Shown: in pieces, positions 31,581 to 42,141 of the stretch
Layout: the number at the start of each line of letters is the position of its first letter
Position numbering within the stretch: the stretch's first letter is position 1
Assembly: GCA_012295275.1 (NCBI GenBank)
Contig: CM022665.1
Coordinates: 43,576,152-43,640,151 of the forward strand
DNA length: 64,000 nt
Source of the DNA: Chrysomallon squamiferum
Taxonomy: Eukaryota; Mollusca; Gastropoda; Neomphalida; Peltospiridae
Direction of reading: 5' to 3'
Made by a program: the position numbers and the translations under genes
Notes under the pieces: generated by a model
The model's database searches: none
What the model was told of the DNA's origin: nothing
Seen by the model: only the letters and a program-made list of their open reading frames with translations

Positions 31581-32164
31581 GAAAGCCACTGAACTGAACT
31601 TGATGTATAAGAAAAAGATCAAAAAGTACTGCAATGTGTGCATGAATACAGCAGTTAAATTAGATTTTTATTTCAGACTTCAGTAAATATAGCATTAAGT
31701 TAAGTGAAGTGCTCCAAAAGCCTTTCATATCAAATACACATCCTTCAAAGGTACAGGGCTTAATACCATCCATTTCACTTGTGGAAATTTAAAATTATTA
31801 GCCGACTAAAACTATTATCCCTTTTTCAAAAAAAAAAAAAAAGGGGAGGGATATAAAAAAAAGAAGAAAAAAAGTTAATGACAATGTATACATCTTAAAT
31901 TGTCAGAAGTAAATATAGTCCTTTGATATTTGAAATTCTATTACACTTAAAAGGCAACCATCATTTTTCTCCTTTATCCTAGTTTGAATTTCAAACACTA
32001 CAAAAGGTGTCCCTTAATTATTACTCTCAGTATACTTTTCTTCATTATCACAGAAATGCAGATATACTTACTGCATTGTAATAAATTTAGCATTATGTTC
32101 TTTTTATAGGCTGTTTTGTGTGACCAGAATATGCCAATTCAAATATGGAACAATATGGCATGAT
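31581..32164. other. AT-rich unique sequence
   Basis: A tract at 31,829-31,841. ATGCCATATTGTTCCATATT on the minus strand near 32,145 could be a degraded SINE GTTCCA block but is unsupported. Confidence 0.4.
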
Positions 32165-32307
32165 CAGGTGTGTTGAGTATTAATTAAGGCTACAGGTATG
32201 TCAATGCATATGATAACCTTTCATAACAGCAACGAAGTGCCAGAGACAGGTAACACACAGGTAGTTTTTTTTTTTTTTCTACCTGTATAAATAGAAGAGA
32301 ACAGGTA
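32165..32307. promoter_or_regulatory. Six CAGGTR motifs in 140 bp, with an inverted pair across T14
   Basis: CAGGTG at 32,165 and CAGGTA at 32,193, 32,247, 32,258, 32,280 (as TACCTG) and 32,302. ACAGGTAG (32,257-32,264) and CTACCTGT (32,279-32,286) are a perfect 8-bp inverted repeat separated by exactly 14 T. ACAGGTATGTCA occurs twice (32,192 and 32,301), so part of the cluster arose by duplication. CAGGTR is the Snail/ZEB-type E-box core. Confidence 0.4.
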
Positions 32308-32755
32308 TGTCACAGCATATTTTAACATTCCTTTCTAGGGTTACGGTTTGTGTTTGTTGTTGTTTTCAATATGTTTGTGTGTCTGTGTGTGTGCTAAAAC
32401 CACTGGTTTCACTGAGTTTAACACAACTCACGCAGTACTTTGAATGAGAGAGTAAAAATAATTATTATTATTTATACCTTTTTGCATTCATGGGCGTTTT
32501 GATTTTTAGTTTTATTAGTCAACAGAAATATATTATTTAAAGCCACTTCTGCACCTGTTTTATCTTAATACTTACAATTATGCTTATCACTAAACAATAA
32601 CTGAGTTTTTATATATATTTTCTTGCAGAGGAGAAATAACTTACCAGTCTTAGATAAATCTACATTATTATAATGTATTATAAAACAAGCTTGGAATGGG
32701 AAAGTCTGGAAGGGGAATCGTAAAGCTACCTCAATTTACTAAAAAATAATAATAA

Positions 32756-32791
<36 letters not shown>

Positions 32792-33400
32792 TAATAATAA
32801 AATAATAAATAAATAAATAAATAAACTCTCAAATTTACAATACCGTTACCTTATCATCTGTTGTGAATTTACATAAAAATTAAACCAATTAGCGTCACTT
32901 TCACTTAATCAAGTTAATGTTAATCATTTTATTTAGTTATAAAAACTATTGACTTTTCTTATCAATTCGTCCTGTTAAAATTGTTTTTCCTTAAAATACT
33001 CAGACACACCATCTGTCACATAATTGTCTAAGTGTCATTTTCAAGATCAAATATTAGACATTATTTGTATCTCATTACAAAATTTAGGTTCTCCATAAAA
33101 TCACAATTTTCTATTCTTTACCATCAGAAAATTTCATTCAGCTTAATATTAAACTTTACTTTTTCTAATCTATGGCACTCTGTTCTTCAGAAATTTTGAT
33201 ATGACAGTACGGATGTAAAAAAAAAAAAAAAAAAATAAAATAAAAAAGAATAAAAATAAACTCTGATATTGACACATTGTTTAGAAACAACTATAATGAC
33301 AGCAAGTTTGACAATACTGCCCCCACCGAACTCGTACTGCCATTGAAAACGAAAAGTAGTCCTACAAACAAGTAATTGCCGTAAAGTTGCCACTTATCAT
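32308..33400. other. AT-rich sequence with (AAT)n
   Basis: (AAT)n with interruptions at about 32,742-32,824; A tract at 33,218-33,235. No gene recognised. Confidence 0.6.
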
Positions 33401-33800
33401 ATCTCCATATTTATACCGGCCTCTCCATTTTTGGCTTTCCTTTTAGCCTGTTTAATGATTTACCCAACTGGAGTACTAAATAAAGAAGATAAATAGTGTC
33501 CTTTCAAAGACCGTCAATGCGGATGTAAATCGGTGTGTGGCGTGTCCAAAAGTCGCGGGTCCTTCAGCCGACCAACTTCCTGTTTGTCATTATGCGAACT
33601 TTTCGTTCCTGTTATTCATAGTGATGTGAAAGTATGAACAGGACGACCCATTAGAAATGTAATTTCCCTTATCAGTAAGTTTCCTATTCATCATAGCATG
33701 GCTGGTACACTTAACTTAATGACCCTTTTCTTGTGAGAAGCCTGCTTATAAAATAGAATCGCGCAGAAACAATTTCGTATCGCATTTTTAACGATTTCAG
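33401..33800. promoter_or_regulatory. CpG-bearing unique island with a TATA-like box
   Basis: Normal complexity with several CpGs (ACCGTCAATGCGGATGTAAA, GTGTGTGGCGTGTCCAAAAG, TCGCGGGTCC, AATCGCGCAG). CCATATTTATACCGG (about 33,404) is close to a CArG/SRF box. TATAAAAT at 33,747-33,754 is followed by AGAATCGCGCAG. Either a promoter or an enhancer is possible. No coding exon is recognised downstream. Confidence 0.3.
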
Positions 33801-34083
33801 ATTTATTTGTTTATTTATTTATTTACTTTTTTATTTAAACATCTTATTTGAAATATTAATATTTATTATTATTATTATTATTCAATTTTAGGTATTAATT
33901 TTTTATTATTATTATTATTTTTTTTTTTTAAAGAAATTTATAAAGTACAATACATGTTAATAAATGCCGCTGATGCACTCATAACACGAGTAAGTTAACA
34001 TTAAATTTAACGCTTAGAAATTTAATCCAATTTTGTTTGTCTCTTTTTTTTCACTTTTAAAACATCAAGTTTTAGGCTTTTGT
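33801..34083. other. AT-rich sequence with (TTTA)n/(TTA)n
   Basis: (TTTA)n near 33,805-33,825, (TTA)n near 33,864-33,882 and 33,905-33,930. Nothing else recognised. Confidence 0.6.
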
Positions 34084-34120
<37 letters not shown>

Positions 34121-34144
34121 ACTACTACTACTACTACTACTACT
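34084..34144. repeat. Compound (CTA)n(CTG)9(CTA)n trinucleotide repeat
   Basis: A CTG/CAG run of about nine units (about 34,095-34,121) sits inside a CTA array. CTG runs are a length-unstable class. Here it is not in a coding frame. Confidence 0.95.
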
Positions 34145-34929
34145 ACATATCTTTCATTATTACTATTTGTAAATATTTTTTCAATTAATTTATTTTTATT
34201 TTCTCATGAACACTTAGTCATAACTAATTTAATAAATATGATTATATCCATTGTTTGATAATATATTATGAGTTGTACCACTATCATCAAGATTTAACAC
34301 TATACCGAACAAAAATAATTAAGGATCAAGAAATTACAAAGGATATAAATTTATAACACAGAAAAACATAATTATTTGTTGACAAACTTCATACTCTGGC
34401 ATGAATTTTATGTTTTTATTATGACAGATATTAACTACAAAGAATACAAACTCACCAAAATAATTGAAGAGATTATTCCGTGATCCACAATTTTTTTATT
34501 TTGGTATACTTACTGGCAATAGTTCAGTGGATGATTCAGTGTGTGCCACTTGAAAATTATGAATCAGTCTGAAGTCATAAACTTAATCTCCTTGAGATGA
34601 CCTCTTTTGTTTTCCCTTTTCCAAGTATTTCAAGTGAAGAATTGTTTTTATGTGTGTACATAGGTAGGTAGATGTTCATATGTGTGTATGTGTGTATATA
34701 TTTCTGCAGGTGTAAATATATTTGTCTGACTATATATGTACACACATAGAAATTACAAATTTAATGAACATCCTTTACTCAACATTTTATGGTATTACAT
34801 TGATACATTTTTTATCATCACTACATTAACAATTTAAAAAATACACAGGTATGTATATATATATCTGTTTTATTATCTGAAGAGTCTTGTTCAGTGCTCT
34901 CCCTTATTCAGAGCTCTTTAGTTTGTTGA
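34145..34929. other. AT-rich unique sequence
   Basis: Diffuse GT/TATG simple sequence at 34,650-34,745. No gene seen. Confidence 0.5.
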
Positions 34930-35245
34930 GGTAGAATTGGAACTGAGAGCACTGTGTGTAATAATCCCAGCTTCATGACAAACTCAGCCCAACTTATCCT
35001 TACCAGAGATTAAATCGGATAATAATTTTCCCCCTCGTTTTCTGTTTTTTTGAAATAGTGGGTTATTATTTACAACTGACCATAGCAAAATGTTTTGCAT
35101 AATCTTTACTCCATGTTGCAGGTAATCTTGTAATCTGTTTGTGGCAGGTATTAGAAATAATTACCTCATTTAATCTTATTAATGTACTTTGCACCCACTT
35201 CTGATGGGTACCTCTCCCTCCTCAAGTGTTTGCAGTTAGATTATG
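34930..35245 (+). mobile_element. Possible second-type SINE, heavily eroded
   Basis: GAGAGCACTGTGTGTAATAA at 34,959 resembles GAGATCAGTGTGTGTAACCC of the clearer copy near 36,980. TGCACCCACTTCTGATGGGT-ACC at 35,190 resembles the CACCCAGGTGTATAATGGGTACC block I remember downstream of CTTGGGCAA in such SINEs. The CTTGGGCAA block itself is missing. Confidence 0.3.
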
Positions 35246-35741
35246 GTGTTCATATTACACTATATTGTAAGATTATTTTCTTACTATATTTTTTTTTTAT
35301 AAAAAGAAAAAATGATAAAGAAAATACATTGTAAACAACAACAGTTGTTTTCCAGTAATATAGCAGCATGTGAGAAAATAAATATTCTGTAGTAAATAAA
35401 GTTAATGTGTATATAATAAAAATGAGAATACCAGAGTTTTAAAGGGCTTGAAAGATTTTCAAAAATGAAAATTTTGATTTTCCTGTTTATATGCATCTGT
35501 TTAATTGTAATTTCTGTCCATCTTTCTATCGGTCTGTTTCTCTCTAAGTTTCTCAGTGTACATACAGGTAAGTGTTTGGTAAACAAGTTGACATACTACG
35601 AGTATTGTAGTTTGCTGTTTAATCACGTATCTTCAGATTAATACAGATAGTTTATCTTTGTGAATGTCTGCCAACTATCAGTGTGTCATCTTATATCTTT
35701 ATTCTTTTTCTGTAATTGCTTTCTTGTCTGTCTGTCAGACC

Positions 35742-35742
<1 letters not shown>
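35246..35742. other. AT-rich unique sequence
   Basis: A 100-aa minus-strand frame (35,284-35,586) is K/I/F-rich with no domain. Nothing else seen. Confidence 0.5.

Positions 35743-35804
<62 letters not shown>
35743..35804. repeat. Compound (TC)n(AC)n microsatellite
   Basis: (TC)15 changes directly into (AC)16. The same TC-to-AC switch occurs at 41,240-41,318. Confidence 0.95.
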
Positions 35805-35806
<2 letters not shown>

Positions 35807-36405
35807 CCATTTAATCTCTCTGTAGGTAAATATGTATTTTGTTAATGGTGTGTAACTATGAAATTATATCCGTCTGCTTAATTTTTTTTCATCAATCGTG
35901 ACTCTCTGTACATTGCTTTAAAACAGGTGTGCCTGTAATTCAGACTGTATATATATTTCAGGGTTTACTTTTACACACTGTCCCACATATTCAGTTTCAC
36001 ACACTCGCACACACACACACACTCACACACCGATATTTTAAGGTAGGTGTTTTATTTCTTCTAAAAGGTTATACTAAGAATATTTGGTTTTTTACTAAGA
36101 CATTCACAGAAGTAATGCATGGCGACATCAGCTGATATCATGTTAAAACTAAAACGTGATTGATTCCCACAGATTTGTGTGTACAGCACTCCAAGTGCTG
36201 AAGAGTATTCTGCCACATGGACTGACACAGATTAGGTGGGGGGGAGGTGTTTTTCGCTTTTTCCCTCCCCCCTCCATGGAGGTGACTGACCTGCCTCTCT
36301 TACTGTGGCTGTTTGTTGTCCAGTAGTGTGATGTGGTTGTTGAATACAGCCAGTTTTCATTATCACATTCACCCCGTTTTTTTTTTTCACTTGTTCAGTT
36401 CCAGC
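35805..36405. other. Mixed unique sequence
   Basis: Short CA tract near 36,006-36,030 and a G/C-rich string (GGTGGGGGGGAGGTG, about 36,235; CCCTCCCCCCTCCATGG, about 36,264) that could form a hairpin. No gene recognised. Confidence 0.5.
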
Positions 36406-36940
36406 GATTTCTTTACCTCCCACGTTTGAAGATCTTGATTACCCCCGAGTTCCTTTACAAATGTATAAACAGTGTTAAACATTATCTGTTTTTACATTCT
36501 TCCATCTTCCTCGAGTTTTCTTCGCCTCTTGTGTTTGAAGATCCGACTGTAAACGATGTGCTCAATAACTGATTTCTTTATCTCCTTTCTGAAGACCTGC
36601 GTTACCCAATATTCCATACAATTACCCAAAGTCCTTATCTGTTTTTAAATTCCTCCTTTTTTTCTTTTGTTATGGTCACCAAGTCCTTTATGCTCCTGCT
36701 TCGAGGATCTGTATTACCCAATATTCCAGTACAATTACAAAATGGTCCTTTTGTGCGTCATGGACAGAGACTTCTTTATCTTCTGTTTTTGAAGATCCAT
36801 ATTACCCAACAGTCCTATTCCACTGCAGACGATCCTTTTCTCCCACCTCTGTTGTAAAAAATGCACTAATTTCTTTACCTCACTGGCTGAAGATTCGGAT
36901 TATCCAATGTTGCAGTATACTGTGCTGTTCAAGCCTTTAC
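36406..36940. repeat. Degenerate tandem repeat of about 55-110 bp, six units
   Basis: Unit starts at 36,406, 36,515, 36,571, 36,681, 36,769 and 36,868 share TTTCTTTA-CTC--TG-TTGAAGATC followed by TATTACCCAATATTCCA and TACAATTA. Examples are GAAGACCTGCGTTACCCAAT at 36,591, GAGGATCTGTATTACCCAAT at 36,703 and GAAGATCCATATTACCCAAC at 36,791. Old and diverged. The 79- and 61-aa frames are accidental. Confidence 0.8.
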
Positions 36941-36959
36941 CCATAAATCCTGTCAGTTC

Positions 36960-37110
36960 TTGACCAGGGATCAGTGGATGAGATCAGTGTGTGTAACCCG
37001 GGTGTAACAGTCCGGGTATTATCCCTGCCCCGCATGCTGAGATGGGTGTGTCCTTGGGTAATGGTGGGACCTCCTGGTGTGATTGTTTTCTACTGCTTAC
37101 ATCACTGCTT
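36960..37110 (+). mobile_element. Second-type tRNA-derived SINE with CCTTGGGtAA block
   Basis: GATCAGTGGATGAGATCAGT (box A region, about 36,969) and AGTCCGGGTATTATCCCTGC (box B/T-arm, 37,009-37,028) make a tRNA-like head. They are followed by CCCCGCATGCTGAGATGGGT and GTGTCCTTGGGTAATG (37,029-37,063), a block I know from several invertebrate SINEs as CTTGGGCAA. The rest is eroded or absent. This element is distinct from the GTTCCAGCC type. Confidence 0.5.
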
Positions 37111-37735
37111 ACGTGGAGCACTTGTAGAGCAAAGTAATTCCTGCTAATCTGTCATTGTTAACTTTCCATCTTTGGTGATTCGTGGGTGGGTCAACAAATT
37201 CATTGTATTACGTCATTACATTTGAAGAGAAATATTCATTTTAAGAAAAATTCAAAAAAAAAAAAAAAATAAAAAAAAGGAATATTTGCTATTAAATTGT
37301 TTCCATGATGTTTAAAATACAAGACAACTGTAAAAATTGCATTGACATTAAAATCTCACCTTCAGTCCTCTCTGATACCTTATTCATATATATATATATA
37401 TTTTTAATTCTTTTGTAAAGGAGTTTGTGTAATATGTTTGGTTAATGAAACAAAAGTAAAAAGAAAGAAAGAGAATGGAAGAAGACAGGAAGGATCTTCT
37501 TTTGGCTCTTTCCTGTTCAGTCATTGTTTCTGTGTAGGTCAATGGTTGTTGTATATGGTGTCATAACTATAGAAAAACACATTTAATAGCACCTTTGTTG
37601 TTAATAGAGTTGTAGTAGCCGATGCTTCTTGAAAACCCTGCTGGGCAGCAAATAACTACTGTTACCTAAAATTAATGTTAAAAAATATATATATTGTGGG
37701 TTTTATGTTATTTAACTAGTTTGTAGTTCATTTGG

Positions 37736-37779
<44 letters not shown>

Positions 37780-38189
37780 ACATGCAGGTTACACACTCAC
37801 AGACACATTTATGTCATTATTATAGTTTATATTTAAAACAACAATACCACAATAACCAAAACGGTAATAGTAACAACAATAGAGATAGATGTGTCATACT
37901 TTCAGACATCAGTTTCTGTGTTTGATGGACAGTTCTGGATTAATAGCCTAGTTATTTTTAACTGTAACACACAGATAAAACAATATATAGAATATGTTCC
38001 ATATTAAACATGGAATATATTTCATATTCAACAGTAATTTTCAGTTTTACTATCAGTGTTACAATTCTGCGAGTCTCACCTATATACCTATCACTGTCAG
38101 TGTAAAATATAACAAATTGGTTTCATTTCTAGGTTTATTATTCTGTGTGGCATTAAACATGTGAAGTAATAATCTGTTTAATTCAGCAT
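37111..38189. other. AT-rich sequence with (GT)n
   Basis: (GT)20 at 37,737-37,778, A tract at 37,253-37,269, (TA)n at 37,388-37,401. No gene recognised. Confidence 0.6.
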
Positions 38190-38199
38190 CTCTCTCTGT

Positions 38200-38270
<71 letters not shown>

Positions 38271-38363
38271 ATTCTGTCTGTCTCTCTCTTGTAATTTTTT
38301 TGAATTCAAAACAATTTCAGTTTGTTTCAGAATTATGGGAGGTTACCATTTTCCTTTCCTTAT

Positions 38364-38429
<66 letters not shown>

Positions 38430-38430
38430 T
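38190..38430. repeat. Two (TC)n tracts and (TGTC)n
   Basis: (TC)n at 38,201-38,267 and 38,369-38,401, the second running into (TGTC)n/(TCTG)n to 38,428. About 100 bp of unique AT-rich sequence separates them. Confidence 0.95.
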
Positions 38431-38639
38431 GGTACTTCTAATAATGCTGACAATGACATTAACCTCAGTCTGATACAGTTAAGAATATTTTGAATTATTG
38501 TAAAAATAAAACAGATCATCATATTGTTTCTTGCTGGTGTACCTGCTGACCTCACCTGCAGTTCAAAACAGTTCTGTCCTAAGGATGTTTTAGGTATCTT
38601 AAGTCCTTCCTAAGTCAGCACTAACATGATGTAAAGGTA
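38431..38639. other. Unique sequence
   Basis: Nothing recognised. Confidence 0.4.
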
Positions 38640-38840
38640 AGACTGTGTGGTAATGTGTTATGTGAAGTTAGGTGAAAAGCCAAATCACCTCTCCTAATCT
38701 CTGCAGATTATTGCAGTTAATGGATTCCAAAGGGATTGGTGCAGATTTGGTCATTAACCTTTTGATGTACACAGCTGTTTAAACAGCTTGTTACATGTTA
38801 ATCTGTTCATGTCTAGCAGGTTAAATAGGTGTTTTTAATT
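38640..38840. promoter_or_regulatory. Candidate enhancer with a forkhead/E-box palindrome
   Basis: AGCTGTTTAAACAGCT at 38,773-38,788 is a perfect 16-bp palindrome. Its centre TGTTTAAACA is two overlapping forkhead cores, and extended by one base the left arm is a CAGCTG E-box. Upstream are AATCACCTCTCCTAATCTCT, GCAGATTATTGCAGTTAATG and GGATTCCAAAGGGATTGG, clean sequence rich in TAAT/ATTA-type sites. Confidence 0.35.
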
Positions 38841-39234
38841 ATTATTATCCTTGGCATATTGATGTTTTAATTATGCAATAGTTTAAGGAGTTTCCTAAAT
38901 ACTTGAAATATTTTGTAAAGAGTCCACTGTTTGTATTTGATAAGAAAACTGTTGATCAGTAGAAATAAAATGCTTCTTCTTAAGACATCCTTTTTATAAT
39001 AAAAGATAAAAACGTATTGTTAAGCTAAAAACCATTAATAAAAGCTAAAAACCAGAATAAAAGAAGAAGAAAAAGAAAACATTTCTTAGCTTTTTGATAC
39101 AACATGTTGTGTTTGAAATATTTAGTATGTTATAGTCAGAAATTACCTATGGTCATTAATATTTGTTTATCATCTCTTGGGATAATCATGTTCTTTTTTC
39201 CTTTTTTTTTAAAATCATCTCTAATGATTATCTG
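38841..39234. other. AT-rich unique sequence
   Basis: A small duplication AGCTAAAAACCA at about 39,023 and 39,042. Nothing else. Confidence 0.5.
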
Positions 39235-39410
39235 CTGCAGTAATATCAACAGTTAACTGCTGATCCATACTTTTGACAACTGACCTATCTGCATTTTTAC
39301 AAAAACAAATTTCTTTCATTTTCTGCAGAAATATCAAAAGTTAACTGCTAATCAGTTCTTTTGGTTACCGTCTCACCTGCAGTGATCACCAATTTGCATT
39401 TTCATTTAGC
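39235..39410. repeat. Tandem duplication, period 88 bp
   Basis: CTGCAGTAATATCAACAGTT at 39,235 recurs as CTGCAGAAATATCAAAAGTT at 39,323. The match continues AACTGCTGATC/AACTGCTAATC and ends at a third CTGCAG (about 39,378). Confidence 0.85.
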
Positions 39411-39420
39411 GGGAACAAAA

Positions 39421-39496
39421 GAGGTGGCCAACACCTCCTGTGTGACACCTTGCTAAGTTACCTGCTTTGAAAACAGGTAATCTGTTTGTGTCACAC
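39421..39496. promoter_or_regulatory. Nested inverted repeats with T-box/E-box half-sites
   Basis: Outer arms GTGTGACAC (39,440-39,448) and GTGTCACAC (39,488-39,496) are a perfect 9-bp inverted repeat. Inside it, TTACCTG (39,458-39,464) and CAGGTAA (39,474-39,480) form a perfect 7-bp one. Just left, GAGGTG (39,421-39,426) and CACCTC (39,432-39,437) form a third. The strings TGACACCT and CACCTC are T-box-like, and TACCTG/CAGGTA are Snail/ZEB-like. As RNA the two inner pairs could form a 57-nt interrupted hairpin. Confidence 0.4.
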
Positions 39497-41236
39497 GTTT
39501 AAAACACTGTTGTCAAACTCTGTGATAACGAAGAATACCTGTTTACATTTTGACACTCCAGCAAATAACCAGTTTCCTCCTCCCAGTTGTGAAATCACTC
39601 AAAAGTCTCCCATGGTGTTTCAGTAATTAATTGCTCCTACCCACCACCCCTGAAGTTCTCCCAGTACTGACAGCAGCAGCCCCTCCCTCTTATTGGTGTC
39701 ACTTTTCTATTCCCCCGTTTTTTTTTTTTGTGTGTTGTTGTTGTTTGGCTATTTTTAAAAATCTAGTTCATGCTGTGTTAACCAAGGTGATTAGAAAAAG
39801 AATCAAACTATCCCACTCTGTTCCTGTACAAAATGTCTGTCTTATATTTTCTTAATTAATCTGTGATCTATTCAGGTAATGATGATCCGAACACACCCTT
39901 CACTTATCCTGCCCTCGGGTATTTTCATTTGTTACAAGTCACTTTTTATAAATTCTTTTGTTATTTCTGGTTTTGTTTGTATAAATTTTCTTTGCTGTAT
40001 TGTGTAAGAGTGATTTTTTAAGGTGGAGACGCCCAGTGAAATAATTAAGAGAAAATTTCTTTATATTTTGTATTCCACTATTAAGGATACAGAAAGTGGT
40101 GTAAATCCAGTTTGTTCTTAAAAGTTGTAATTTATTTTTGTAAACGAAAATGTCATTTTATATAATTTTGTTTTTTCTTTCTTGTTTTTTTTTTGTTGTT
40201 TTTTTAAAAAGGTAAAAAAAAAGAAATATTAAATGACCTTCAATAAGTTAATTAAAAAAAAAAAAAATTATATATATATATATATATATAAAAGAAAAAA
40301 AAAGGAAGGAAAACACTAATAAGAAAGTCAAAACAAATAATAATAATAATAATAATAATAAATTAAAAAAAAAAAAAAAAAAAATCCAACAAGGAAAATA
40401 CGTTTGAAATGTATATAAATATTTATTATATAAAGTAAAAGAATTTAATAACCCCCCCAGGTAAAATAACTCCTGAACTCCTGTTAAACAAAAATGTTTT
40501 CTCTTCCATTAAAACACTGCTTGATGTATTCTTTAAATTATGCGTGCATTAAGGTTTAATCTGTAACACAGGAAGCCTAACAATTTCCTTGTGGCCATTA
40601 GTATGCACGTACATGAAATATTTCAGCCTGAGACCTAGCAAAACCTGACCTTGAGGTTTCACTCTGCTATTTTTCACTTTTTTTTTTTTTTCCTTTTCTG
40701 TTTGTTAACAAGTCCTGTGGTTGAGAATGTAATGATGAATCAGTAATGATGAATTAGTACCGACAGTGTCAGTGTTAATTTAGAGTAGGCTCCCCTCTCA
40801 AAACTCTTCGCCGAGATCTGAATTTATTGCCAATTTTTGATATCGCTTTCTCAATAAATAAAAACGCTTGTCTGTTGTTAAGAACAGACCAGAGGAAAGT
40901 GTATTTAATAACTGCAAAGTTAAAGACTGATAATGATTGCAATTTATAGAAACTGGACATAAATTTGTTTTCAGTTTACCTTAGGATAAGGGAAAATGTG
41001 TGTAATATATTTTAATTTAGAATACTCTTCTGTTGTGGAGTGCCACCTGTCCTCGTAGTAGGGTGACTGTCAGAATCAGTGTTAGTGTGTGGGGTTGTTT
41101 GTTACACAGAATTACCAGTTTAGTGTGTCAGATTATATGACGTGATCGTGATTCACAAGCCACCACCAAGCTTTTGTCATTACAAGAATTGCATCATTTT
41201 ACTGGATCATCATATGAAATGTCTGAAACCATCACA
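39497..41236. other. Unique to AT-rich sequence
   Basis: 39,500-39,700 has normal complexity (CAAATAACCAGTTTCCTCC). 40,200-40,400 is A-rich with (TA)n at 40,269-40,290 and (AAT)n at 40,338-40,361. 40,550-41,130 is mixed. The 74- and 61-aa frames have no domain. Confidence 0.5.
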
Positions 41237-41238
41237 AA

Positions 41239-41239
<1 letters not shown>

Positions 41240-41318
<79 letters not shown>
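41240..41318. repeat. Compound (TC)n(AC)n microsatellite
   Basis: (TC)9 at 41,240-41,257 then (AC)30 to 41,318. Confidence 0.95.
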
Positions 41319-41320
<2 letters not shown>

Positions 41321-41394
41321 CACAGTGTATTAATATGAATACAGGTTTACTTCATGTGTGTTAGTATCTTCTTTCTTTTTCACACACATACACA

Positions 41395-41815
41395 AACACC
41401 CACCCACCCACACATTTATTCACATCCCCGCACCCAGACATTGATACACACTTAGACAATAGATACTATGCTTGTCTCTTTTCTCTTTCTGTCCCACACA
41501 CAGACAGATACCATTATGATTCTCTTTTCTCTCTTTCTGCTATGCACACACAGACAGACATACACATTATACTTTTCTTTTCTGTTTCTGTCGCACACAT
41601 ACAGACACACATGCAGACACACAGACATACACCATTATGCTTGTCTCTTCTCTGTTTCTGTCACACACACAGACACACACACACACACACACACACAGAC
41701 ATACACCATTATGCTTATCTCTTCTCTGTTTCTGTCACACACACACAGACACAGACAAACACACACACACAGACAGACAGACAGACAAGACACCATCATG
41801 CTTGTCTTCTCTCCA
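41395..41815. repeat. 47-86-bp minisatellite carrying internal CA/CAGA microsatellites
   Basis: ACCATTATGCTTGTCTCTTC, TCTGTTTCTGTCACACACAC and CAGACATAC form the unit. ACCATTATG-type starts lie at about 41,465, 41,511, 41,564, 41,631, 41,705 and 41,791. Length differences come mostly from the CA/CAGACA tract inside each unit. The 118-, 97- and 95-aa frames (THTHTH) are artefacts. Confidence 0.9.
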
Positions 41816-41919
41816 CCGCATTAATGATGAGGTGAAAGTGAACACGGGTTTGCTTCATGCGTCTTTGTCTTCGCACACTGACTGTGCAGTTTGTCAACAA
41901 GTGTTTTGTGACAGTCCTG
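41816..41919. other. Unique sequence
   Basis: Nothing recognised. Confidence 0.4.
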
Positions 41920-42085
41920 CCTGACCTGGTGCTAAATTAACCACTGGCACATGTTGGCAGCCTGCCACCTCCAGACCACATAGCTGGCCTCTTTATGCAG
42001 GATCATATACAACCTCGGAGTCAACATATTCCCTCTGTGTTTAACTCCACTGGATAAACCCATTAAGCATCGTGTTTCAAAAGCT
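41920..42085. promoter_or_regulatory. Candidate conserved non-coding element
   Basis: Clean GC-richer sequence: GGTGCTAAATTAACCACTGG (about 41,930), CACATGTTGGCAGCCTGCCA, CCTCTTTATGCAGGATCATA and AACCTCGGAGTCAACATATT. It includes AACCACTG (Runt-like) and CACATG E-box strings and stops abruptly at a 36-nt A tract (42,103-42,138). Confidence 0.3.
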
Positions 42086-42104
42086 GGCCTAAATAAGTGA
42101 AGTG

Positions 42105-42141
<37 letters not shown>

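Noticed and set aside
41468-41924. Histidine/threonine-rich frames of 95-118 aa.
   Set aside because: Three overlapping frames of the same CA/CAGACA minisatellite.
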